From Bryobacterales bacterium (lineage in GTDB: Bacteria; Acidobacteriota; Terriglobia; Bryobacterales; UBA6623), in NCBI GenBank assembly GCA_022823865.1, contig JAJEHF010000011.1, positions 1 to 64,000 of the forward strand: DNA of 64,000 nucleotides, given 5' to 3'. Below are positions 53,928 through 62,122 of this stretch, in pieces (within the stretch, counting starts at the first letter, position 1; each line of letters opens with the position of its first letter). The notes under the pieces were generated by a model that was not told where the DNA came from, searched no databases, and saw nothing but the letters and a program-made list of their open reading frames with translations. A program made the translations under genes and the position numbers.

Positions 53928-54132
53928 CCCTGCCACGCTCGCTGCTGCCGGCATCGGCCGGGGTCTCCCACTGTTCGTCGGCTTCTGTTGCCCGCACCGG
54001 AATGGCGTACTCGCCGGTCGCCCAGTTTGCCAGGTCTTGGGTGCGGCAGCGCTTGCTGCAGAACGGAAACTGGCGCGAGGCGGGAGTGGTCGGCTTGCGG
54101 CAAATCGGGCAGGCGTGGGCGGACGGAGCCAT
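53920..54132 (-). CDS. yacG: DNA gyrase inhibitor YacG family zinc protein
   Basis: A 70-residue protein with four cysteines in the YacG pattern: CPIC (Cys8, Cys11) and CSKRC (Cys25, Cys29), followed by [19 protein letters not shown]. coli YacG binds and inhibits gyrase through this zinc finger. The C-terminal tail is acidic. It lies 22 bases after rimO and overlaps pgpA. Confidence 0.88.
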   Translation of the reverse strand: MAPSAHACPICRKPTTPASRQFPFCSKRCRTQDLANWATGEYAIPVRATEADEQWETPADAGSSERGRDD

Positions 54133-54154
54133 CGGGTCTTGCTATCGCAGCGTC

Positions 54155-55537
54155 CTATTGCAGGACCGGCAGCGGATTCGGCGGCGGGCCTGCGGCCGGA
54201 CGCGTGATCTGCTCGACCTCCGCGAAGAGGTCGTAGTCGGCCGAGCGCGTGATCCTGGCGATCCCCAGGTCACCGGGACGCGGCTTCGATGCTTCGGGAA
54301 ATCTCGTGAGGTAGGTCTTGCCGTCGATCTCTTCGGCTTGCGTCTGCAGCCGGCCCTCCCAGAGCAGGTCGGTCTCGCCGGAGAGGCCGCCGACCAGCAC
54401 AGGAAACCGCCCGCCCACCAAGGCGCGCTTGGATCGGCGGGAGATCCTGCGCTGCAAGGCCATCAGGCGGCGCTGGCGATTGTAGATGGTGCGCCTGTCG
54501 ACCTTGCCAGTCAGCGCGAAACTGGCGCTGTGCTCGTCGTCGGAGTAGCGGAAGCAGCCCACATGGTCGAATTGCGCCGCTTGCAGGAACTGGCAGAGTG
54601 TCTCGAAGTCACGCTCGGTCTCGCCCGGGAAGCCGACGATGAAGCTGGTGCGGATAGACACGCCCGGGATCGTGCGCCGAACTCGCTCGATCAGCCTGAG
54701 GAAGATGTCTCCGCTCGAGCCCCGCTTCATGCGGCGCAGCACGCTCGCGCTCGCGTGCTGGAGAGGGATGTCCAGGTAGGGGCACAGCGAATCGTGGCAC
54801 GCTATGGTGTCCAGCAGCCTGTTGCTCACGCGGTTCGGGTAGGCGTAGAGCACGCGAATCCAGCCTGCGCCATCGATGCGGGCCAGCCGGTCCAGCAGGG
54901 CTGGGAGGCCGTCCTTGATCCCGAGATCGTCTCCGAACGCCGTTGTGTCCTGACCGATCAGGTTGATCTCGCGCACGCCCTGTCCGAAGAGCCGCTCGGC
55001 CTCCAGCACGACAGACTCGAACCGCCGGCTGCGAAAGCTCCCCCGGAACTGGGGAATGATGCAGAACGAGCAGGGGTGGTCGCAGCCCTCGTTGATCTTT
55101 ATGTAGCTGAAATGCCTCGGCGTGGCGAGTCGGCGCGGGGTGAGATCGTGGTAGAGATAGCCCCCTGCGGGCGGCGCGGGCGGCGCGGCCGCCCCGCCCT
55201 CGCAGTGATGCACGATCGACTCGAGTTCGTTGGTGCCCAGGACGGCGTCGACTTCCGGGATCTGCCGCTGCAATTCGTCGCGGTAGCGCTCGACCAGGCA
55301 TCCCGCCACTACCAAGCGGCGAGCCCGGCCGACACGCTTGTACTCGGCAGTCTCGAGGATGGAATCGATCGACTCCTGCTTGGCAGGCTCGATGAAGCTG
55401 CAGGTGTTGACGACCAGTGCCTCGGCTTGGCCGGGATCCTGCGTCAGCTCGTGCCCGCGGGCCTCGAGCAACCCCATCATGACCTCGCTGTCGACTAGGT
55501 TCTTCGGGCAACCCAGGCTAATGAATCCGATCTTCAT
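54155..55537 (-). CDS. rimO: Ribosomal protein S12 methylthiotransferase RimO
   Basis: The 460-residue radical SAM enzyme adds a methylthio group to an Asp of ribosomal protein S12. An N-terminal UPF0004 domain holds one 4Fe-4S cluster (Cys10, Cys46, Cys80). The radical SAM motif NEGCDHPCSFC (Cys152, Cys156, Cys159) holds the second, and a TRAM domain closes the protein. The start MKIGFISLGCPKNLVDSEVM fits RimO rather than MiaB. An Ala/Pro-rich insert lies at about 115-125. It is the first gene of a five-gene run. Confidence 0.93.
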   Translation of the reverse strand: MKIGFISLGCPKNLVDSEVMMGLLEARGHELTQDPGQAEALVVNTCSFIEPAKQESIDSILETAEYKRVGRARRLVVAGCLVERYRDELQRQIPEVDAVLGTNELESIVHHCEGGAAAPPAPPAGGYLYHDLTPRRLATPRHFSYIKINEGCDHPCSFCIIPQFRGSFRSRRFESVVLEAERLFGQGVREINLIGQDTTAFGDDLGIKDGLPALLDRLARIDGAGWIRVLYAYPNRVSNRLLDTIACHDSLCPYLDIPLQHASASVLRRMKRGSSGDIFLRLIERVRRTIPGVSIRTSFIVGFPGETERDFETLCQFLQAAQFDHVGCFRYSDDEHSASFALTGKVDRRTIYNRQRRLMALQRRISRRSKRALVGGRFPVLVGGLSGETDLLWEGRLQTQAEEIDGKTYLTRFPEASKPRPGDLGIARITRSADYDLFAEVEQITRPAAGPPPNPLPVLQ

Positions 55538-55851
55538 CTGTCCCGGCCCTTTGGGGTGCGGGTGCCGCGATCCGGCTCCGCTCGCAGGGTGCCGGCCGAG
55601 ACAGCTTGGCGCGGGTCGGCGGGCCGCCCTCAAATCCATTCTATTATGCGCGCTGGCCCCAAGGCCCGGTCCGACTGTTTCGGGCGCTCCAGCCTGCGGC
55701 CGGCCGCAGGGGCGCTCCGCATAGTTGCCGGTGCGACCGCGGCTCAGGTGCCCGGACGCGTTCTGCAACTCGCCAGCCTCGCCACCCTCCGGTTTCCGGG
55801 CCCGAGGCTCGCGCGAGGCACCGTAGGTGCCTACGCTACAATGCCAGTTTG
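55538..55851. other. 314-base gene-free region between rimO and rpiB
   Basis: The region separates divergent genes. It is GC-rich with no convincing gene. It holds a 7-bp hairpin at 55816-55832 (AGGCACC/GGTGCCT, loop GTA) and the TACAAT box at 55837-55842. I see no RNA gene in it. Confidence 0.6.
55837..55842 (+). promoter_or_regulatory. -10-like TACAAT for rpiB
   Basis: TACAAT lies 9 bases before the ATG at 55852. The hairpin at 55816-55832 sits in the spacer region and could be an operator. Confidence 0.45.
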
Positions 55852-56301
55852 ATGCGTGTTGCCATTGGGGCCGACCACGCCGGCTTCCAGCTCAAGCAGG
55901 AGATTGCCAGGCTGCTGGCCGCGGACGGGCACGAGGCGTTGGATGTCGGAGCACATACGCTGGACGCGGATGACGACTATCCGGACTTCGCGATCGCGGT
56001 CGGCGAGAGCGTCCGCAACGGAGAGGCGGACCGGGGCATCGTCGTTTGCGGAAGTGGCGTCGGCTCCTCCGTGGCGGCCAACAAGCTCAAGGGCGTGCGC
56101 GCCAGCGTCTGCCACGACACCTATTCCGCAGGGCAGGGCGTCGAGCACGACGATCTCAACGTGCTCTGCCTGGGCGGGCGGATCGTCGGCATCTCCTTGG
56201 CCACGGATCTGGTGCGGGCGTTTCTGGGCGCGACCTACGACGGCGGCCCGCGCTTCGCGCGTCGCTTGAACAAGGTGCTCGACGCGGAACGCCGCGGATG
56301 A
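55852..56301 (+). CDS. rpiB: Ribose-5-phosphate isomerase B
   Basis: The 149-residue enzyme interconverts ribose 5-phosphate and ribulose 5-phosphate. It contains MRVAIGADHAGFQLKQEI, YPDFAIAVGESV, RGIVVCGSGVGSSVAANKLKGVRAS with the catalytic Cys66, and GVEHDDLNVLCLGGRIVG with the conserved His. Length and motifs are normal. A related sugar-phosphate isomerase such as allose 6-phosphate isomerase cannot be excluded. The TolQ-like gene follows after 42 bases. Confidence 0.92.
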   Translation: MRVAIGADHAGFQLKQEIARLLAADGHEALDVGAHTLDADDDYPDFAIAVGESVRNGEADRGIVVCGSGVGSSVAANKLKGVRASVCHDTYSAGQGVEHDDLNVLCLGGRIVGISLATDLVRAFLGATYDGGPRFARRLNKVLDAERRG

Positions 56302-56343
56302 GGCTGGCGGCCTCCGGCATCGCGGACGCGCAGTGAGGTTGTC

Positions 56344-56937
56344 GTGGAGCAATTGCAGAGCCTGCTCTATTGGATTTCGAGCGCGTTCCTGCTGCCCGCG
56401 TTGGTCGCGATCGTAGGTCTGTTCGTCTACGCCACGTACCTCGCCGGGGGCGTGCTGGCGGAGAGCTTCGAGCGTCGCGCGAACCGCGAAGCCCTGAGGC
56501 GCCTGTACGAGAGCGAGCCGACCTTGGAGCGCTTCCTGGGCTTGGACTGGAAGCTCGCGCTGGGTCGCTTCGCCAACGGCGCCAGGCTGCATCCGGAGCG
56601 CCTCGACAAGATCGTCGGCGATTTGGAGAATGACCTGCGACAGAGGGCCGACCGGCTCTCGGTGCTCTCGCGCACGGGCCCGATGCTGGGCCTGATCGGC
56701 ACGCTGATTCCCCTGCAGCCGGCCCTTGCCGGCCTCGCCGCTGGCGACATGCAGTCGATGGCGTCCAATCTTCTGATCGGATTCACGACCACGGTGGTCG
56801 GCCTGATCGTGGGCGGGGCAGCGTTCGCGCTCGGTGTGCAGGTGCGTCACTGGGGGCGCCAAGATCTGACCGAGATGCACTACCTGATGGAGTTTTGGTT
56901 CGGAGAGACGAGCCGGGAGGAAGCGTCAGATGCATAG
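56344..56937 (+). CDS. MotA/TolQ/ExbB-like proton channel protein
   Basis: A 197-residue membrane protein with a first transmembrane helix at about 13-36 and two more near 110-132 and 138-165. RTGPMLGLIGTLIPLQPALAGLAAGDMQSMASNLLIGFTTTVVGLIVGGAAF is the core of the MotA/TolQ/ExbB family. The cytoplasmic loop is charged (FERRANREALRRLYESEPTLERFLGLDW). The GTG start follows GAGG. It overlaps the DUF2149 gene by 8 bases; the pair probably forms one complex that uses the proton gradient. Confidence 0.82.
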   Translation: MEQLQSLLYWISSAFLLPALVAIVGLFVYATYLAGGVLAESFERRANREALRRLYESEPTLERFLGLDWKLALGRFANGARLHPERLDKIVGDLENDLRQRADRLSVLSRTGPMLGLIGTLIPLQPALAGLAAGDMQSMASNLLIGFTTTVVGLIVGGAAFALGVQVRHWGRQDLTEMHYLMEFWFGETSREEASDA

Positions 56938-57310
56938 GGACTCGGGCCGGAGGCCGCTCCGCCGCAGCTGGATGCGCCGGGCATCCGCCGCTCTGGACTC
57001 GGGCGAAGACGGGGACCCGCTAGGCGGGGTCGTAAACCTGTTCGACGCCAGCATGGTTCTCGTAGTGGCGTTGATCTTGGCGCTCGCTGGCAGCGCCAGT
57101 CTCGCGGAAGTGGCCGCCCGCATGAGCACCAGGGACATCACGATCGTCACCAACCCGGGTCGTCCCGACATGGAGATGATCGTCAAGCGCGGCGAGCGCA
57201 TCGAACGCCTCCGCGCCAGCGAAGAGCGGGGGGCCGGCCGCGGCCAGCGGCTCGGGGTGGCGTATCGCCTTGAGAGCGGCGAGGTCATCTACGTGCCCGA
57301 GGCGGAATGA
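56930..57310 (+). CDS. DUF2149 family single-span membrane protein
   Basis: The 126-residue protein has a basic N-terminus, DGDPLGGVVNLFDASMVLVVALILALAG with a single membrane helix (about 40-58), and a periplasmic tail ending RLGVAYRLESGEVIYVPE. DUF2149 proteins resemble the ExbD/TolR partner in layout: an Asp (Asp40 in FDAS) at the start of the helix and a small periplasmic domain. Its ATG lies in the end of the TolQ-like gene, so the two are coupled. What the pair energises is unknown. Confidence 0.8.
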   Translation: MHRDSGRRPLRRSWMRRASAALDSGEDGDPLGGVVNLFDASMVLVVALILALAGSASLAEVAARMSTRDITIVTNPGRPDMEMIVKRGERIERLRASEERGAGRGQRLGVAYRLESGEVIYVPEAE

Positions 57311-57352
57311 GCCGGGCGGAGTGGTACGCTGAAGTCTCCGGGGTTCGGCTCC

Positions 57353-58564
57353 TTGACCCGCGTCGCCACAGCCAGTCTCAGCCAGGACTTGCTCGCGCTG
57401 GAAGACGAATGGGGCGCGCACAACTATCATCCGCTGCCCGTTGTGGTGGCCCGTGCCGAAGGGCCGTGGGTTTTCGACGCAGACGGTGTGCGCTACCTGG
57501 ACTGCTTGAGCGCCTACTCGGCCGTTAACCAAGGTCACTGCCACCCTCGCATTCTGCAGGCGCTGAGGGACCAAGCCGAACGGGTCACCCTGACGTCCAG
57601 GGCATATCGCAACGACCAGCTGCCTCTGTTCTGCAGGGAGCTGGCGGAATTGTGCGGGATGCAGATGGTGTTGCCGATGAACACCGGCGCGGAGGCTGTC
57701 GAGACCGCGATCAAGGCCGCCCGCAAGTGGGCCTACGATCGCAAGGGAGTGGAGTCCGGCCGGGCGGAGATCCTGGTCTGCGAGAACAACTTCCACGGCC
57801 GCACCACGACGATCGTGGGCTTCTCCTCCGATCCGGACAGCCGACTGGGATTCGGCCCGTTCACGCCTGGATTCCGCTCGATTCCCTTCGGTGACGCCGA
57901 CGCTCTGGCAGAGGCCATCACCCCAGACACGTGCGCCTTCTTGGTCGAGCCCGTGCAGTGCGAGGCGGGCGTGCTGATCCCGCCGGCGGGCTACTTGGCC
58001 GAGGCGGCGCGGATCTGCCGCGAGAGCGGCGTGCTACTGGTCGCCGACGAGATTCAGACGGGCTTGGGCCGCACCGGAGCCCTGTTTGCCTGCCAGCGCG
58101 AAGGCGTGCAACCAGATATGTACGTGCTCGGCAAGGCGCTGTCCGGTGGCTTCTACCCGGTATCTGCCGTGGTCTCGAGTCGCGATGTGCTGGGAGTCTT
58201 CTCTCCCGGCACGCATGGCTCGACGTTCGGCGGCAACCCCTTGGGGTGCGCTGTAGCGCGGGAGGCCTTGCGCGTGCTGGCCGACGAGAACCTCGCAGAG
58301 CGCGCGGCTGTGCTGGGCCGCTGGTTCTTGGACCAGTTGCGCACGCTGTCCCACCCCGACATCGTGGAGATCCGAGGCATGGGCTTGATCGCCGGAATCG
58401 AGCTGCGCGTGCCCGCGCGTCCCTTCTGCGAGCGCCTGCAAGTGCTAGGCATGCTGTGCAAGGAGACCCACGACCGGGTGATCCGGATTGCTCCGCCGCT
58501 GGTGATCGAGCGCGAAGAACTGAGTTGGGCGCTGGACCGCCTGCGCGAGGCTTTCGCGCGCTAG
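57353..58564 (+). CDS. rocD: Ornithine aminotransferase (ornithine-oxo-acid transaminase)
   Basis: The 403-residue PLP enzyme converts ornithine and 2-oxoglutarate to glutamate semialdehyde and glutamate. [22 protein letters not shown] is typical of Roc[50 protein letters not shown] and [15 protein letters not shown] follow, with Lys261 forming the PLP Schiff base. The start is TTG at 57353; no better start is visible. It follows the DUF2149 gene by 42 bases. Confidence 0.9.
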   Translation: MTRVATASLSQDLLALEDEWGAHNYHPLPVVVARAEGPWVFDADGVRYLDCLSAYSAVNQGHCHPRILQALRDQAERVTLTSRAYRNDQLPLFCRELAELCGMQMVLPMNTGAEAVETAIKAARKWAYDRKGVESGRAEILVCENNFHGRTTTIVGFSSDPDSRLGFGPFTPGFRSIPFGDADALAEAITPDTCAFLVEPVQCEAGVLIPPAGYLAEAARICRESGVLLVADEIQTGLGRTGALFACQREGVQPDMYVLGKALSGGFYPVSAVVSSRDVLGVFSPGTHGSTFGGNPLGCAVAREALRVLADENLAERAAVLGRWFLDQLRTLSHPDIVEIRGMGLIAGIELRVPARPFCERLQVLGMLCKETHDRVIRIAPPLVIEREELSWALDRLREAFAR

Positions 58565-58580
58565 CCGATCGCGCCCCTGC

Positions 58581-59546
58581 CTATGGCAGATAGTCGTCGA
58601 GGTTGATCCGTAGCACTGCCTCGATCTCTGGCGAGTTGATGTTGTCCAGGGTGACGACGTGCGTCTTGGTGTCGATCCGCTTCGGCGGCGTCTCACCGCG
58701 CAAGGCCGTCAGGACGGTCTGGACAGCGCGCCGCCCGATCTCGAACGGATCTTGGACGACCAAGGCGCTGATGACGCCCTCGCGGAAGTCGCCTTCCAGG
58801 GTGTCGGTCCAATCGAAGCCGACCAGTTTCACCTGATCGACCAGTTCTCGGTTGCGCAGCGCAGTGGATGCGCCCACGGTGGCCGGCTCGGCGGAGGTGA
58901 ACATGCCATCGAGATCGGGATGTGCCGTGAGCATGTTCTCGGCCGCGGCCAGCGCCAGCGCCCTGTCCGACTGGCAGTACTTGAAGTCGACGATCTCGAC
59001 GCGCGGATACTTCTTGGCGAGCGCTTCCTCGAAGCCACGCTCCCGCTCCATCGTCGATGAGGATCCCGGCACGTTCTTGACGACGGCGATCTTGCCGGAC
59101 CGGCCAAGGATCTCGGCCAGCTTGTCGGCTGCCTGGACGCCCGCCTCGTAGTTGTTGCTCGACACGAACGAGACGTACTCGTCGGTGTTGATTCCCGAAT
59201 CGAAGATCGTTACCGGGATGCCCTCTCTCGTGGCGCGCTCGACCACCGATACGAGGGCGGTGGCTTCTGTCGGAGCGAGCACCAGGCCATCCACGCGGGA
59301 GTTGATCATCGCTTCCACGATTTCGATTTGGCGGGAGAACTCCGTTTCGGCGGACGGGCCCTGCCACTCGACCGCGACGCCGGCCTCCTTGGCGGCCTCG
59401 TCGGTGCCGGCACGTACCGCGATCCAGAACTCGTGGGCGACGGCCTTCGGCACCACTCCGATGCGGACCATGTCGGACCGATTGCAACTTACAGCGGCCG
59501 TCATGAGCACTGAGGCCAGTAAAGTGAGCAGAAAAGTCTTGCGCAT
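58581..59546 (-). CDS. Periplasmic sugar-binding lipoprotein (ribose-type ABC substrate-binding)
   Basis: This 321-residue lipoprotein (lipobox AAVSC, Cys21) belongs to the periplasmic binding protein/LacI fold: IGVVPKAVAHEFWIAVRAGTDEAAKEAGV, VDGLVLAPTEATALVSVVERATREGIPVTIFDSGI, GKIAVVKNVPGSSSTMERERGFEEAL and FTSAEPATVGASTAL. It would deliver a sugar to an ABC importer, yet no permease or ATPase gene is nearby. ATG 59546 was chosen because the signal peptide begins there; AAGG precedes it. It is convergent with rocD, 16 bases apart. Confidence 0.86.
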   Translation of the reverse strand: MRKTFLLTLLASVLMTAAVSCNRSDMVRIGVVPKAVAHEFWIAVRAGTDEAAKEAGVAVEWQGPSAETEFSRQIEIVEAMINSRVDGLVLAPTEATALVSVVERATREGIPVTIFDSGINTDEYVSFVSSNNYEAGVQAADKLAEILGRSGKIAVVKNVPGSSSTMERERGFEEALAKKYPRVEIVDFKYCQSDRALALAAAENMLTAHPDLDGMFTSAEPATVGASTALRNRELVDQVKLVGFDWTDTLEGDFREGVISALVVQDPFEIGRRAVQTVLTALRGETPPKRIDTKTHVVTLDNINSPEIEAVLRINLDDYLP

Positions 59547-59797
59547 GACGCTGCCTTCTATGTTCGTTGAGACGCCAGCGCGTTGCAACTGTGCAGATGG
59601 AGTTGTCAATGCGGCCGTTCGCGGGCCATTGGTCAGCCCGCGCCTCCGAGCGGGGCCACCGACCACGCCGTGGCATGCTAGCGGGCCACCCCAGCAGGCA
59701 GCGCGCTGCCCGGCATGTAGAGCACTTGGCAAGAGCCGTATTGCCTTCAGACAGGACACTTGAGACAGGACGATCCCGGCACGAAATTCCTGGGGGC

Positions 59798-59803
59798 TAT
59801 ACT
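59798..59803 (+). promoter_or_regulatory. -10-like TATACT for the unknown protein at 59810
   Basis: TATACT, close to the consensus, lies 6 bases before the ATG at 59810. Confidence 0.45.
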
Positions 59804-59809
59804 GCCGAA

Positions 59810-60367
59810 ATGTCCGCCGCGCCGATTGCAGAAGACGAGAGAGCGATTCTCGGGGTCTTGGATAGTTTGGTTGGTCAGAGTGAGGTCCGCCAGGAACTGG
59901 ACCGCGTCGGGTCACGGCTTGAAGAGCGGCTCGAAGCGGATCAGTCGTCGCTTCTGGTCTGGGAACCGGTAGACCTTTCGCTGTACGGTGGGCCGATCCC
60001 GGATGGGATTCGGTCCAGCTGGGTGTTCGTGTTGAGAGCGAATGCCAACTCGGGAGCTGAACGCCATCCCAACAGCATCCAGCGAGTCATGTCGTTGAGG
60101 GGCTCCGCCGACTTACAGACGCAAGTCGGCCAGCAGCCGGGAGATGCCTGGACCTCGAACCGTCTCGTTAGCCAACCAACTGCTGCCTTGGAAGACCGCT
60201 GGCTTTCGATCCCCTGCGGCGTTTGGCACCAAGGCGTCATGGGTGGCGAGAACTGGGTGGTAGTCTCATTCCACACGGCCTTGGCGCAAGACCTTATCGA
60301 AGAGCGCCCCGCCAGCCGGAGAGGCGAAACCTTGCAACGCACCTACATCCCGAGAGGACAGAGCTAG
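59810..60367 (+). CDS. Conserved hypothetical, cupin-like protein
   Basis: A 185-residue cytoplasmic protein. The second half has a beta-rich pattern with RWLSIPCGVWHQGVMGGENWVVVSFHTA that resembles a cupin barrel with a metal-binding His, while the first half is helical (EDERAILGVLDSLVGQSEVRQELDRVGSRLEERL). I do not recognise a family with confidence. The start is supported by TATACT 6 bases upstream. Confidence 0.6.
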   Translation: MSAAPIAEDERAILGVLDSLVGQSEVRQELDRVGSRLEERLEADQSSLLVWEPVDLSLYGGPIPDGIRSSWVFVLRANANSGAERHPNSIQRVMSLRGSADLQTQVGQQPGDAWTSNRLVSQPTAALEDRWLSIPCGVWHQGVMGGENWVVVSFHTALAQDLIEERPASRRGETLQRTYIPRGQS

Positions 60368-60479
60368 ACAGAGCCCTGCCTGCGTGGCCGCCGTGTCTGG
60401 CGGCCGTCGCAGGCGCTTGACGGACCTTCGACCAGGATTCTCGCGCGTGCGCTCGATCCGGCATCCGCCGGAAGCGGCG

Positions 60480-60632
60480 ATCGTGTCCCCGATCGATCCG
60501 ATCACCACACCGCTTCGCGGTGCTGGCGATTCCGGGGATGCGATAGAGCGTGTAGCCGTCCGTCAGCTCTTCGAAGAAGTTGGTCTCTGCGAGGAGCGGC
60601 GACGCCGTTGCGGCCAGGAGGAAGAGTCTTAT
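60480..60632 (-). pseudogene. Decayed sialidase gene fragment, start codon lost
   Basis: Directly after the sulfatase stop, the minus strand reads IRLFLLAATASPLLAETNFF, a signal peptide, then EELTDGYTLYRIPGIAS, the opening of exo-alpha-sialidases with the YRIP motif. Similarity then fades, though SWSKVRQ further on recalls the Asp-box region. The expected ATG is ATA (60630-60632). One base change would restore an ATGA overlap with the sulfatase stop like that between the two sulfatases. Confidence 0.55.
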
Positions 60633-62122
60633 CGCGCGGCGCCTCGCCCGGAGCGAATTCGGTTCTGGAGCGTCTGGTCCATCTTGGAGCGCAGCTGGTC
60701 CCGTGCTGCCATGTAGTCGTCGGAGTCGATCAAGTTGCGTTGCTCGACGAGAAAGCTCCCCTTGGTCAAGGCGCTCGCCCGGTTCGCGTAGTCGTAGAGT
60801 TCCTCGGCCAGCACCGCGCGGCTCGTCCAGTCGATCCAACGGGTGTAGCGCTGCGTCGCCGTGCGGATGGAGTAGCCCATGATCTCCGGCGCGCTCGGCT
60901 TGAACGGGCGTGAGAACTGGCTCAAGACCAACTCGCGCCCCGCGGCGCTCGGGTCGCGCAACGCCGAAGCGAAACTGTGTCCGTCGAGGCCGTCCGGCGG
61001 CGTCAGCCCGGCCAGCTCGGCCAGCGTCGGATAGATGTCGACGTATTCGGTCAGCGCCTCCGTGGCGACGCCTGGCTTCGCCATGCCCGGCGTCCGGACC
61101 ATGAGAGGGACGTGGGTGTCGAGTTCGAAGTTCGTGTCTTTGCACCAGTGGCCGGCTTCGCCGAGCGAGTAGCCGTGGTCGCCCCACAACACGACGATGG
61201 TGTCGTCCTCCAACCCCAGCCGCTCAAGCGCTCGCAACAGCTTGCCGACCTGTGCGTCGGCGTAGCTGACGCAGGCATAGTAGCCATGACGCAGCTCGCG
61301 CGCTTGCTCGGCCGAGACGCGTTCGTCTTCGGGAACATCGGTGTAGCCGCCCATCTCGAGGTGATCCGGATAGGCGAAGTCGGGCGCCCCGTGCGTTCGT
61401 TTGTCTGAGAAGTTCGGTTCGAAGACTGCCGGGTCGTAGAGATCCCAGTACGATTTCGGTGCGTTGAACGGCAGGTGGGGCTTGAAGAAGCCCACAGCGA
61501 GAAAGAACGGTTGCTCGGACCGCGAGATCTTCTCAAGGGTCTCCACGGCGAGCTTGGCCAACTTGCCGTCGGTGTACCCTTCGTCGGGAACGTCGGCCCT
61601 TTCGAACGCCGTGCCTTTTGCGCGGTCGCTTCGGCTCTGCGGCAGAACGTAGTTATTCCATCCCTCTAGGTACAGGACCTCGGGCACGGACCACGACTGG
61701 GGATCCAGCTCTTTGCGATTGCCGCTGAAGATCTTGCCGAGGCCTTGGGCGTGGTAGCCGTTGTTCTTGAACAATTGCGGCAGTGTGACCAGATTCGGAT
61801 GCCTCTCGCGAAAGCGGTTGCGGTTGTGCCAGACGCCTGTATTGTCCGGCAGGCGTCCGGTGAGGATCGCTGTTCGCGAGGGGCCGCAGACGGATTGCGC
61901 GCAGTAGGCGCGGTTGAATTGGCGAGCCCGCGTGGAGAGGCGATCGATGTTGGGCGTGATAGCGATGGGGTCGCCATAGCAACCCAGAGAAGGCCGCAGA
62001 TCGTCGATCGCGATGAACAGAACGTTCGGTTTGTCGGCGGCCACCGCGGTCAACGACGGGAGCAGGAGAGCGATGAGAGCGCGGCAGGTGAGAGGCACGG
62101 ACGTCTGGGTTCCTTCCCTCAT
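60629..62122 (-). CDS. Exported sulfatase (iduronate-2-sulfatase-like)
   Basis: A 497-residue sulfatase with a signal peptide (ALIALLLPSLTAVAA). KPNVLFIAIDDLRPSLGCYGDPIAITPNIDRLS is the opening typical of the iduronate-2-sulfatase branch. YCAQSVCGPSRTAILTGRLPDNTGVW carries Cys79, the formylglycine site. LGKIFSGN, GFFKPHLPFNAP and VLWGDHGYSLGEAGHWCKDTNFE follow with the metal and substrate residues. It probably desulfates a uronic-acid or sulfated sugar. Its ATG overlaps the stop of the preceding sulfatase gene (ATGA). Confidence 0.92.
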   Translation of the reverse strand: MREGTQTSVPLTCRALIALLLPSLTAVAADKPNVLFIAIDDLRPSLGCYGDPIAITPNIDRLSTRARQFNRAYCAQSVCGPSRTAILTGRLPDNTGVWHNRNRFRERHPNLVTLPQLFKNNGYHAQGLGKIFSGNRKELDPQSWSVPEVLYLEGWNNYVLPQSRSDRAKGTAFERADVPDEGYTDGKLAKLAVETLEKISRSEQPFFLAVGFFKPHLPFNAPKSYWDLYDPAVFEPNFSDKRTHGAPDFAYPDHLEMGGYTDVPEDERVSAEQARELRHGYYACVSYADAQVGKLLRALERLGLEDDTIVVLWGDHGYSLGEAGHWCKDTNFELDTHVPLMVRTPGMAKPGVATEALTEYVDIYPTLAELAGLTPPDGLDGHSFASALRDPSAAGRELVLSQFSRPFKPSAPEIMGYSIRTATQRYTRWIDWTSRAVLAEELYDYANRASALTKGSFLVEQRNLIDSDDYMAARDQLRSKMDQTLQNRIRSGRGAAR

